Assembly: GCA_001579985.1 (NCBI GenBank)
Contig: LRSR01000330.1
Location: 1 to 20,167, forward strand
Direction of reading: 5' to 3'
Length of the DNA: 20,167 nt
From: Hypsibius dujardini
Taxonomy: Eukaryota; Tardigrada; Eutardigrada; Parachela; Hypsibiidae
In this document: piece by piece, positions 8,933 to 17,584 of the stretch
Layout: every line of letters starts with the position of its first letter
Position numbering within the stretch: the first letter of the stretch is position 1
Position numbers and translations under genes: made by a program
Notes under the pieces: generated by a model
Database searches by the model: none
The model's input: the letters and a program-made list of their open reading frames with translations, nothing else
What the model was told of the DNA's origin: nothing

Positions 8933-9282
8933 TCATAAGCCGGTTTTGAATGCATACCTTTAATACAGGCCATTACCGTAAACGACACTCACTCATATGG
9001 CAATAAATTGAATAACAACGTGAAACACATGTAAAACGTAAAAAGAGATTCAACAGAATTCGAGTGAAAGATCGATGATGCCGGACCGGTCGGAGTTTCG
9101 GAATAATACCGACGCGGACCAGTGCGTGTAAACCAGAAAAGATAATTCATCAACAAAATAATAATTCGTAAAATTCGATATAAACTCAAAAGTGAGTAAA
9201 AATAATCGGTATCACACTCCAAAAAAATTCAGCACAATTTCAACTCGAGATTAGTGGCACAAAATAATAGGTGACGTCATCA
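8933..9282. other. Probable rhophilin 3' UTR and downstream DNA
   Basis: This AT-rich stretch immediately follows the rhophilin stop codon on the minus strand. The minus-strand frame at 8989-9222 encodes a hydrophobic peptide with no known domain and is not called. I did not find a clear AATAAA. Confidence 0.45.
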
Positions 9283-10317
9283 TCATTTCTTCTTCTTGGC
9301 ATGACCGTTCAGCTTGGTTTCAGGGACCTCTTTTTGGCTGAGCGTAGTGGACTGCAGAAAAAAAGATGATGCTTCTGGTTCTGGCCACGCCAGTTTAGAT
9401 GGAAAGAAAAAGGCAGGCAGGCAGGCGGCAGGCAGGCAGACAGACAGACAGAGACCGACCGATCGACAGACAAACAGACATACAGCTTGATTGGGCGGCA
9501 GACAGACAGAGTAATATGGACTAGTACAACTAAGCAAACAGTCTCAGAAATGCAACAAGACAGGCACACAGGCAGTCAGGCAGGCAGACACATAACAAAC
9601 AGACAGACCGTTTTTTCAATATGCAGATTGCAAAAGAATACGAACACACAAACAAAATAGGAAACCCTACCGGAGGTTGAACCGAAACCGGCGTAACCAC
9701 CGTCACAACCATCTCGCTACCGCACTGTCTCATACGCTCCACCATCTTCTCATGGACCTCCCAACGGGTATTCTCGCCGTTCAACGCTATCACAATATCT
9801 CCTTTGAGCAAACCCGCTTTCTGCAAAACAAAACTCTTAAAATAACACCAAATCGAGACGTAAAAAAACAGACATACAGCGGCAATACTGTTGGGTTCCA
9901 CCTCCGTCACCGAGACCGGGGCGCTGCCTCGAACACTGAATCCGAATGAGCTGTAAGCGTCCACAGCGCCTTTACTCATTGTCACATCCCTCGGCTTAGT
10001 CCAGGAATTTGCCGCGCAGAACAGATGCAGTGGACCCTGCGAATACACAGAACCAGTCAAGACTGGCTGGTGGGTTCTTATCCACAAACGCTGGTTATAG
10101 GACACTGAACAATGGACCAGTTGGCACGAACGGAAGGACGGAGAAATTTACAGACATGTAGTTATTTCCTGCACTGCAAAAAATGCATACAAAATCACGG
10201 CGAGACAGACAAACACAGAAAGAAACAAAGAAGCCAAACAGAATGCCAGACACACACACATATATATACAGAAAGACAGACAAACAAACAGACAGACAGA
10301 CAGAAAGACAGACAGAA

Positions 10318-10350
<33 letters not shown>

Positions 10351-13300
10351 AATAGACAGAGACAGACAAGCATGGACTCGCAACAGACAATTACCAAATT
10401 GTGAAAGGGATCCTTCACGCGGACTTGATTCATATCCGGTGCGATGGGTACCGGTATTCTTCGACTGCGAGCTAGAACATACAAGAATGTTTTCAGTTCA
10501 ACCCACACAGTCACAGAAAAGTTCGCTCTCAATCAGTAAGACACGTACGGACGACGGGAGCCGGAGTGATGGAAGGTGCAAAATTATCTTCTTCCTCCAA
10601 TTTTTGGTAGAGATCCAAACTCCTAAAGCAGTCACATGGACTTCATGAACATGCAGCTGAAAAATTGTACATGCCACGTAAATATTATACACGCACCGGT
10701 CATGGGCTTGCTGCAGCACGTCGAGAAGCATATCGACCTTTCTCAGGAGATGGCACATTTTGTGAATCCTAATGCATTCCTCCAGCAGGAGCGTCGCTTG
10801 CCGGACATGGTTTCTGGCTGTAAGGCAAAACATGGTGAGAATAGGAATGCAAGGGCAATAGAAACATAGAAATGGTAGAGGGCAAAGAGAGAAAAAGACA
10901 AACCGTCTGGCAGGCAGACAGACAGGGCAGAAACGGCATGCAGGCAAACAAAAAAGCCGAGTGACATATGGCTAGACAAGTAAACAAGAAGACGGATAGA
11001 CAAACAGAGGTACAGACAAACAAACAGACAGACAGGCAGACATGCAGATAGTCAGGCAAGACAGGCAAACATAACAATCAAAGCACCTAAACTACGCCGC
11101 GTGTCGCTGGAGTTCGGAGTAGTTGGAGAGGATTTGCTAGAATCCAGACATTTGGCGACATCTTCTTTGGCAACTGCACGAACAATTTAACAGTTATAGA
11201 TAGATAAACAACCATAGCAAAGTCACACTCCATGAACGCAACACCTACCCTCATCCAACGCTATCGCGCAACCCACATGGAAGTGCGCCTTAGCTTTGTA
11301 GAACTCCAGCTTGACCAGGATCATGGAAATCCAAGAGTAGGGTACGTCACGTTTGACTGGCGGTGTGGAGATGCTGTCATGGACGGCCTCGAAACTCTTC
11401 GAAACCTGTTACATAATTTGACATTTCATTCATCTCCAACCAGTGAGTGAGCACTGAGTAGCGATGAGACAGGAATCTTAAACGAACCTGAGCGGCCTCT
11501 TGCGCATGCAACAGGTGGTCGTCCGTGTCATTCAGCAGCGACAGCTCATACACGCACTCTTGACTCTGGGCCTGCAACCACAGATAAGCGGGGTTGATCC
11601 AATCCCGTCCAATGCCAAAAATAAGATATAGTAACACACTTATAGAAGATAAGAAGGAATTAGGTCATTCATAAGACAAAAGGAGATAATCAGACAGACC
11701 GGAAGACAGACAGGCAGACAGACAGACAGACAGACAAGCAAATTGACTGACAGAAACTGACAAAAAACAGTCAGTCAGGCAGGTAAAGAGAGCGTCAGAA
11801 AAGATAGGCAGACAGGGAGATAGACAGACAGGCAAATTGACTGACAGAAACTGATAAAAAACAGTCAGTCAGGCAGGTAGATAGAGCGTCAGAAAAGATA
11901 GGCAGACAGGGAGATAGACAAACAGGCAGATAGCAGGCATAGAATTTTAAAGAAAGACACAGGATACATAAACAGATACATACACCGAGATGTACTTTCG
12001 CTGTGATTTATTAGGCGTGGCACCCAGACAAGGACAAGCAGACAAATTAGGGTGTTCTAATAAACATTCTGATACAAATGGACACAGACAGAAAAAGAGG
12101 AAGTCAGACAAAGGAATAAGGTTGCTGACACACAGACAGGCAGACAGCCAAGCCAACAGGCAAACAACCATACGAGCGGGCAGACAGAGAATTTGACGAA
12201 AAAATTACCAGCATAAGGCTCGTCAGCATACGGAGTGTCTCCGGCTTGAGATCGGTACTGGGGGCGTTGTTGAAACTCGCCGAAATGAACTGGAATATGC
12301 CGGCCGCCTTCTCAAACGACACGGATGCCAGCGATAGGCCTTGAATGGATAATGAGCGCTACAAACAGACACACGAACAACAAAATAAGAAATCAACGTC
12401 GGGTGGATGAATCGAAAGCCACAAGCATATATCTACACCCGCCACGCTCAGCGGGACAGGAAGAGATATGAACCGACACATCCTTAATCTCTCTCCCACA
12501 TATTGCCCGCGCCTCATTATACTGTACCTGTCGTGCACCAATCTGTGTCTGTAGCGCACCGACGTTGAACAGCATGCTAGCCTTTTCGAACGCCGCGGAC
12601 TTCTGCGCACAAGGTCTCCCGCTGAGAGAATCATACCTGCAAGACAGACAAGTGGTACTGCTGTCTTTTAAATAGTCAGTCAAGCGAAAAAGCCACACAA
12701 TCAGCAGTGATCCTAAAACAACCTTTTAAGCCGTCACAGTCGGGCATGCACATCGTTAGTGAGCACCACAGGCCAACGGACATACAGGCAGACAAAAGGA
12801 AACACAAACAGATGTGTCGATAGATGGTCAAACAGACAACCAGACAACCCGACAGATGGACTGGTGAGGGAAAAAAAACAGAAATTACAGATACACAGAC
12901 ACACAGATAGGCAAACAGACAGACTGACAGAAACAGCTCAATGGCATAACCATAATGGCATAATTTTACCAAAGGAATCGGATGTCGGTGGCTGGAGTGA
13001 AAAATCTCCTTTCCAGCAAACTGAGGGTGTGAACATACTCCAACAGCAGCGCAATCCCAGAGTCATCTCTCACGGGGCTCCGGCATGCCTGAGCAAGACA
13101 AATACAGGAAACACGTCATGACTAATCACTTCCCATGGCGCGCGTGCAGGGTTGGGTTCACCGTCTGCGGGGAGAAAGGTTATATTTGAGTGTGCTTACA
13201 TCACGAAGGGACATAAACACAGCAATTGGACGATCATAGTCATCAGGGCTGTTCACGTGGTAGTGGCTTCGCAGGAAATCCTATTAAAACGGACAAAGAA

Positions 13301-15301
13301 AACGAAAACGCTCTTCGTGATTTATATTCCCGGAAACATGGAACAGCTGAAAACACCGATCATTTCAATGTGACTGAATGTCAGGGTGCGCCTTACTCAC
13401 GTTCAATGCATCCGAGAAATCGATATCGACTGTCTCTTTCAAACCTGGCCAAAGAATAGGAAACCAAGATTAATTAATCCTGTACTTCGATGAGAACCAC
13501 TCTCCTCGAGCACATTTGACAATTAGCCTAGATAAAATATTTCCAGACCATATCTTTATCTGTCTGTCTAACTGCCAGTCTGTCTGTCTATCTGCATGCC
13601 TCCCTGTTTGTCTGCCTAACCATCAACCTATCCGTTTGCCTTTCTGCCTATATGTCTGACTATTCGAATGCCTATATCCTTGTCTGCCTGTCTAATCTGC
13701 CTATTCGAACTATAATCTTGTCTGTCTACCTTCCTGTCTGGGCTTGCTATCCGCACAATCACGCGTCAAATCAATCGCTCAAGGTGTTACCTCGCTCAAA
13801 TTACCGCGTCGTCGAACGCAAAAAAAACAACACACACCACACACACACCCCGACGGCCTATACGATTATAATTGCCAAACGGCACTTACCGAGCGGAATC
13901 ATTGGCACCGATTCGCCGCTGTAAACACAAACATACCGTCAGTCACATAAAAGCACCCCCAATCGGTTCCGGGTCTTGTGGTAATGCGTGTCTGACTGCT
14001 CCGTGTCTCTGTCTGTACGAGCATACGCCATCCATTTTAAGCTCTCCGTAAATCTGCCTGACCACACACAGACAATCACTAGGAACTGTTCGACAAGCAG
14101 CAGCCCACCTTTGGGTTTGATAGACTTGGACGTTTGTATTGAGTTCCGCCATTTCCTCACTGAGGATCTGCAGATTGGCATTTACCAGGGCCAATTCCGC
14201 GGCGATCTGCTCGTGATGCCGGCGACTGTTCGTTGCCCTGTTGTTAAGGCAGAACAGCAGAAAATTCCCCGTCAGTTTTTACAGTTAAGACAATGCGTTA
14301 AGGATGGTCACCGGAAAAGTCAACTCAAGTGGACGGACGATGAGTTTATTGTGTGAAGGTTGATGATAATGATGTCTTTCTGTCTGTCTGTGTACCTGAA
14401 AAGACGCTCGGCACCGGCGCGAATTTGGATTTCGCGGTTGATCTGGCTGTTCAACCGTTGTCGTTCTTTCTGCAGCTTCGTTCGTCCGGTTTCCGCCCAA
14501 TTTCGACTGCTCTAAACAAACAATGAAACAATCATTCAGACAGTCAGCGATACCACCCAGACATGAAAAGACAACGCTCAAGCAATCCTGGGGGTAGTCA
14601 GGCTGAAGCTCGCAGCCTTCTTTCAGGCAGTCAGTGACGCCCACACAGACAAGTACCGACAGCGCCTAGACAATCACAGAGGGTTCTCCGACACAGCTGA
14701 ACTTTAGAGCCTTTCTTCGGACACCGAAATATGGAAATCCAGATATATAGACAAAACTCAGGCAATCAGAGAGAAAAGCCGAGGCTCACAGACAGCCATC
14801 GAGACATGCATGAGCACGACCCAGACAATTACAAACGCTCACAGACAACCATACCTAAATGCACAGGCAAGGCGCAGACAAAACGTGAGAAGAGCAGACG
14901 CTTACAGACGTCATCCAGACATGACAGAAAGACGAGGCTTAGACAGTTCCAGAGATGAACAGAAGCTCATACAGCCTTCTTTCAGACAATCCGAGACGGA
15001 ATCCAGACATGCACAACAGACAACAGACAATATTCAATGGAATGTGGCATGTGTGTGTCTTTAGACAAGTTGCAACACCAGTACGACACAGTCTAACCAT
15101 CAGGCCAGGCATAGCTGACAGCCTTTTCCAAAAAAACGACAGCAGTCAGACGAAAAATTCGCCCCGTCAGACTCATCAAATTCTTACCTTTCTTCTGATG
15201 AAAGATCCAAATCCATTTTCGCCAGTACCGTGCAATTCGCCGGGTTCCTCCGTGTCCGATTCCACAGATTCGCCGGATTCCACATCTCCAATGGAAGACA
15301 T
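9283..15301 (-). CDS. Rhophilin-like Rho effector (HR1-BRO1-PDZ), complete, 18 exons
   Basis: This is a scaffold protein; rhophilins bind GTP-Rho through HR1 and link it to actin and trafficking. Exons: 15188-15301, 14396-14511, 14109-14237, 13890-13918, 13401-13444, 13200-13280, 12970-13088, 12528-12636, 12209-12358, 11488-11571, 11249-11405, 11087-11173, 10697-10817, 10549-10622, 10395-10471, 9878-10036, 9671-9820 and 9283-9351. They sum to 1869 bases (622 residues plus TGA), and all phases and GT-AG sites match. HR1 spans about residues 45-118 (QINREIQIRAGAERLFRATN, then ELALVNANLQILSEEMAEL). BRO1 spans about 123-460 (VPMIPLGLKET, FEKASMLFNVGALQTQIGAR, VPYSWISMILVKLEFYKAKA). PDZ spans about 505-590 (SFGFSV, GDIVIALNGENTRW). 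The tail is lysine-rich (HAKKKK). Length is near the vertebrate ~690 residues. The start ATG at 15299-15301 opens an acidic leader; an upstream non-coding exon is possible. ALIX was considered, but it lacks HR1 and PDZ. Confidence 0.93.
9408..9615. repeat. (CAGG/CAGA)n satellite in rhophilin intron 17
   Basis: GGCAGGCAGGCA grades into CAGACAGACAGA between exons 9671-9820 and 9283-9351. Confidence 0.88.
10200..10374. repeat. (CAGA)n satellite in rhophilin intron 15
   Basis: Nearly pure CAGACAGA/AAGACAGA lies between exons 10395-10471 and 9878-10036, including a short TATATATA and CACACACA patch near 10250-10266. It generates overlapping open frames in several frames of both strands, none of them genes. 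Confidence 0.92.
10900..11070. repeat. (CAGA)n satellite in rhophilin intron 12
   Basis: Degenerate CAGACAGACAGG units fill most of the intron between exons 11087-11173 and 10697-10817. Confidence 0.85.
11690..11945. repeat. 94-bp tandem duplication inside (CAGA)n, rhophilin intron 9
   Basis: The block aattgactgacagaaactga through gcgtcagaaaagataggcag occurs at 11741 and again at 11835, with very few changes. It is flanked by pure CAGA runs. This is a higher-order unit that evolved from the tetranucleotide satellite. Confidence 0.9.
12075..12190. repeat. CAGA-rich stretch, rhophilin intron 9
   Basis: Sparse CAGACAG/GCAGACAG motifs lie beside the exon 12209-12358 donor, in the same intron as the 94-bp duplication. 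Confidence 0.7.
12775..12945. repeat. (CAGA)n satellite in rhophilin intron 7
   Basis: Degenerate CAGACAGA and CACAGACA units lie between exons 12970-13088 and 12528-12636. Confidence 0.82.
13557..13745. repeat. (TCTG)n satellite, opposite polarity, rhophilin intron 4
   Basis: TCTGTCTG and CTGCCTAT units lie on the plus strand between exons 13890-13918 and 13401-13444. Other rhophilin introns carry CAGA on the plus strand, so this block is inverted relative to them. Confidence 0.85.
14640..15070. repeat. Decayed CAGACA-containing intron 1 of rhophilin
   Basis: Scattered cagaca words recur roughly every 20-40 bases (cagacaatcacag, cagacagccat, cagacatgaca and similar). This looks like an old, heavily mutated satellite or a degenerate tandem repeat with a longer period. 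Confidence 0.5.
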
Positions 15302-16434
15302 GGCCACAACGCAAACACGGAAAATGAAATTCCACTCCTAGTGCAGTGGACGTGGACTTTACCCGCTCCTTCAGGCTTCCGGGCGCAAGCACTATCAAAG
15401 TTGCCCTTCCTTCCTTTTTATCATTCTGCAAACAAACGCCCAACAACAAAACAAATTCAGCGTGGGAATTTATGACCTCACACACTACAAGCAATTTACG
15501 TGTTGAAGCTGATAACCTAGAATGCGCGTCACAACAAGTGGAATAATCGTCAAACGTGACTGCACACTCGAATTTGAATTGCGAAAGCGAGAGTCGTGCC
15601 GTGAAACGGACCGGTCCTGACGACGTTAACATTGAACCGTTTCAGCTCACTAAAGTCGAAGAAATGAATAAATGCCTTTGTTAAAGGCGTGTTTTAACTA
15701 ACTCAATTTTCCAAAACGGCTATCAAATTCTGGACTGAAACAAAATTTAATTCACTAAAGACTTCAGAAACGCAAGCTGCCATAACGAAGGCATTGCAGG
15801 CCAAAATTATGTTGTGGAATTAACGTCAATAAAGTAGAAATCAGCTGCAATCAAACGAGGAAAGTGCCTTAATATTACATTCTGCTGAACGAATAATTCT
15901 CAACCCTCATGCAAAGTTTCAGTTCTTTGAAGTGGTTAATTAAAGAAATTGGCTTTGTAAGAAACGGGTAAAAATAGCCTTACCTTTAACAAAATCAGAA
16001 ACAAGTCGTCGAAAGCGATAATTCGATTAAATTCGAAGCACACAATAAGCAGTCTCCCGACAATCAAAGGTACAAAGCACCGATCGATGGGATAAATTTG
16101 ATTTGCCCGGCTCAAATTAGCCGAATTGTCCTCCTCACAGAAGAATTTGTTGAGTTAAGTTCATGGGACGTTAAAGGAATTTTCTATGGAACACTTCTGC
16201 GTAACAGATTTTTAGCATTTTTCATGCCAAGTCGGCAAGAAGAAGTGCTCTGTTGCAGTTGCACCTGTCAGCTAAACAAATGCGTCGCGTTCAAAAATCC
16301 TCTCCTGCTGACAGGTGTGACTCATGCTGCTGCATGCGGTGTGCTTTCACCTGAGCCCCACCCCCAAACCCCGCAACGGGCCACGCTGATTGGACGACGA
16401 CTGCAGCTATCTCATTCCTTAAACTGATTGTCAG
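15302..16434. other. Region between rhophilin start and foldback
   Basis: It probably contains the rhophilin promoter and 5' UTR (minus strand). A TTTGCAG acceptor-like site near 15428 would allow a non-coding first exon upstream. CACCTGTCAGC (16262-16272) and its exact complement (16307-16317) form an 11-bp inverted pair with CAGGTG cores. The plus-strand frame at 16098-16427 has no recognisable domain. Confidence 0.4.
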
Positions 16435-16664
16435 TATGAGGCAGTCTGTATTTCGGCTCATCCTCCAGATGGTCGATAAATCGGCTCACTCATAGGTCTC
16501 TCCTTGATGGCAGGTGCTTGATTAATTTGCTGTATTATATCGTAGTATACTATGGCAGTTCTAAAGATCAAACAATCAAGCAGCTGCCATCAAAGAGAAA
16601 TGCATGAGTGAGCCGATTTATCGACCAAATGGAGGGCGTGCCGAAATACAGACTTTACCTCATA
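16435..16664. mobile_element. Foldback MITE with ~95-bp arms, TA-flanked
   Basis: The left arm (from TATGAGG at 16435 to about 16528) and right arm (about 16570-16664) are imperfect inverted copies sharing GTCTGTATTTCGGC, GGTCGATAAATCGGCTCACT and TTGATGGCAG..GCTTGATT. The loop is about 40-45 bases. Both ends are TA, as for Tc1/mariner-type duplications. No coding capacity. Confidence 0.82.
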
Positions 16665-16699
16665 CACAGTGTAGACAAGTAGTGTTGTTTAAACATGTT

Positions 16700-16925
16700 T
16701 GGAAGATATTTCAGGTAGTGTAAAACAGATTTTTTTCAAATCACGAACATCGAAATCTATATTTGACAGCATATCTTAATTAAAATCACTCAATTTTCGT
16801 CAAATATTAAGGTTTTTATTTCAGATTGTTTTAAATGCTAAAAAATATCGCTATTCTTGTAAAAAAAATTAGTTTTTTATTCAAATAAACTTTGGCCGAT
16901 GGATTTACATCAAATTCGTACCTCT
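16700..16925. repeat. Dispersed AT-rich repeat, copy 4
   Basis: It shares the 5' module with 2740-3010 and 4745-4980: gaaatctatatttgacagcata, aaaatcactcaatttt, atgctaaaaaat, ttagttttttattcaaat, ctttggccgatggattt. It lies just downstream of the foldback MITE, and the 3' ATT module is absent. Confidence 0.65.
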
Positions 16926-17229
16926 TAGTCGTGCCACAGTAGACCGTAGTGAAATTCTAGCAGAAGAAAGGGGAGTTTAATTAAAGAGTGCACGCCGAAG
17001 CCTTACATAAGGGTAAAATCAAGCAGTGAAAAACAAAGGAAACAAGCAAAACCGACACTCTGCAATGTGTTCCGCTCAAAATGTGTCTGCTACAGATGAA
17101 AGTGATTATGAAAGGGGCGATAAATGGAATGCCACTTAAAATAATGGGGATAATTAGTATTAGTAACCTCCAAGCGAAGTATAACCGAAATCCAGAAGAG
17201 CAGTTTGATGCTGGGCCGCGGTTACTGCC
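16926..17229. other. Probable Argonaute 3' UTR
   Basis: This sequence directly follows the Argonaute stop on the minus strand. The plus-strand 68-codon frame at 17081-17287 overlaps the Argonaute end and is a shadow. No further structure recognised. Confidence 0.45.
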
Positions 17230-17545
17230 TCACAAAAAGTACATGCCTCCGTTCTTGATTGCATCCCGCGGGGTGACAAGTGCCTGAATATCCGCCAGCG
17301 CTTTACGAACTGTCACCGGGTTGTCGCTGCTGATGTCAGGATACCTGGCAGCAAATAGGAAGAGTTTGTGGCAGAAAAGGATGAAGGCCATCAGCCAGGG
17401 TGCCAACTCGGCAAGCCGGTACATACAGACAGACAACAACATCTTGACAGACATTTCGACAGAAAACAGCCAAGTAGGCAGGCAGCGAGTGGACAGGCAG
17501 GAAGGTAGACATGCAGACAGTCAGTCTGTCAATGAAAACAGAAAA

Positions 17546-17584
<39 letters not shown>

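Noticed and set aside
8989-9222. Small hydrophobic minus-strand frame
   Set aside because: It lies in the probable rhophilin 3' UTR, in AT-rich DNA with no signal beyond chance hydrophobicity.
10112-10648. 178-codon plus-strand frame rich in QTDRQTDR
   Set aside because: It translates the CAGA satellite and crosses rhophilin exons on the other strand.
9283-15301. ALIX/PDCD6IP as the BRO1 gene identity
   Set aside because: HR1 before and PDZ after the BRO1 domain, with VPMIPLGLKET, fit rhophilin. The ALIX proline-rich tail and V domain are absent.
15093-15632. 179-codon minus-strand frame over the rhophilin start
   Set aside because: It is in a different frame from the HR1-BRO1-PDZ product. 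The ATG at 15301 joins correctly to exon 2, so this is upstream or shadow sequence.
16262-16317. 11-bp inverted pair with CAGGTG cores as a regulatory E-box pair
   Set aside because: A single short inverted pair in intergenic DNA can occur by chance and nothing else supports regulation.
16098-16427. 109-codon plus-strand frame
   Set aside because: No domain, and it spans an inverted pair in intergenic DNA.
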